DNA from: Nitrosomonadaceae bacterium
Lineage (GTDB): Bacteria > Pseudomonadota > Gammaproteobacteria > Burkholderiales > Usitatibacteraceae
NCBI GenBank assembly: GCA_021300055.1
Contig: JAJTHU010000304.1
Coordinates: 1 to 5,294 of the forward strand
Direction of reading: 5' to 3'
DNA: 5,294 nucleotides
The translations under genes were made by a program, and so were the position numbers. Shown in pieces: positions 5,172-5,294 of the stretch; position 1 is the first letter of the stretch; every line of letters starts with the position of its first letter. The notes under the pieces are model-generated. The model saw nothing but the letters and a program-made list of their open reading frames with translations, made no database searches and had not been told where the DNA came from.

Positions 5172-5294
5172 TGCGTATCGCAGTGCTCGGCGCCGGCGCT
5201 TGGGGTACAGCGCTTGCCATCGCGTTTGCGCGCAAGCATCACGTCACGCTCTGGGGCCGCAACGCGGCGCTGATGCAAGAGACGGCAGCCTCCC
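5171..5294 (+). CDS. gpsA: NAD(P)-dependent glycerol-3-phosphate dehydrogenase, N-terminal part (truncated by the window edge)
   Basis: Cytoplasmic enzyme that reduces dihydroxyacetone phosphate to sn-glycerol 3-phosphate for phospholipid synthesis. The 41 visible residues start MRIAVLGAGAWGTALA. They contain the Rossmann-fold dinucleotide motif GAGAWG (7-12) and the typical second strand VTLWGRN (25-31), whose Arg is associated with cofactor choice in the family. The substrate-binding and catalytic part lies beyond the right edge. The ATG overlaps the preceding TGA by one base (TGATG), which implies translational coupling to the SH3 gene. The position after secB matches E. coli, where gpsA follows secB directly. 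Confidence 0.94.
   Translation, partial: MRIAVLGAGAWGTALAIAFARKHHVTLWGRNAALMQETAAS

Overview
The window looks like ordinary chromosomal housekeeping DNA from a betaproteobacterium, probably of the Burkholderiales type. This rests on the GC-rich coding, the protein sequences (CtpA, EnvC and SecB have a betaproteobacterial look) and the gene order. No taxonomic search could be run. I see no mobile element, CRISPR array, rRNA or complete tRNA.

Layout: two divergent gene sets flank a 365-base non-coding region (2835-3199). On the minus strand, read right to left, are gpmA (2,3-bisphosphoglycerate-dependent phosphoglycerate mutase), envC (murein hydrolase activator, GTG start 9 bases after the gpmA stop) and, after a 219-base gap, the first 191 codons of a ctpA-type S41 peptidase that runs off the left edge. 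On the plus strand are a membrane-anchored rhodanese (yibN-like), grxC (glutaredoxin), secB (export chaperone), a secreted protein with two SH3-like repeats, and the first 41 codons of gpsA (glycerol-3-phosphate dehydrogenase), which runs off the right edge.

The plus-strand order yibN-grxC-secB-gpsA, divergent from a phosphoglycerate mutase gene followed by envC, matches the Escherichia coli yib region. There are three differences. The mutase here is the cofactor-dependent GpmA type rather than the unrelated cofactor-independent GpmI/GpmM. A ctpA-type gene sits where E. coli has yibQ. An SH3-repeat gene is inserted between secB and gpsA. The minus-strand set joins glycolysis to cell-wall remodelling and periplasmic proteolysis. 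The plus-strand set joins sulfur and thiol chemistry, protein export and phospholipid precursor synthesis.

The most interesting non-coding signals are three. A strong intrinsic-terminator-like hairpin with a T tract (4523-4555) lies inside the signal-peptide codons of the SH3 gene. A 10-bp inverted repeat (2951-2973) is centred on an extended -10 promoter element. A nested hairpin (2886-2921) in the gpmA leader has a tRNA T-loop-like apex. I found no convincing wholly new multi-gene system; the novelty lies in the regulatory structures and in the poorly characterised SH3 protein.
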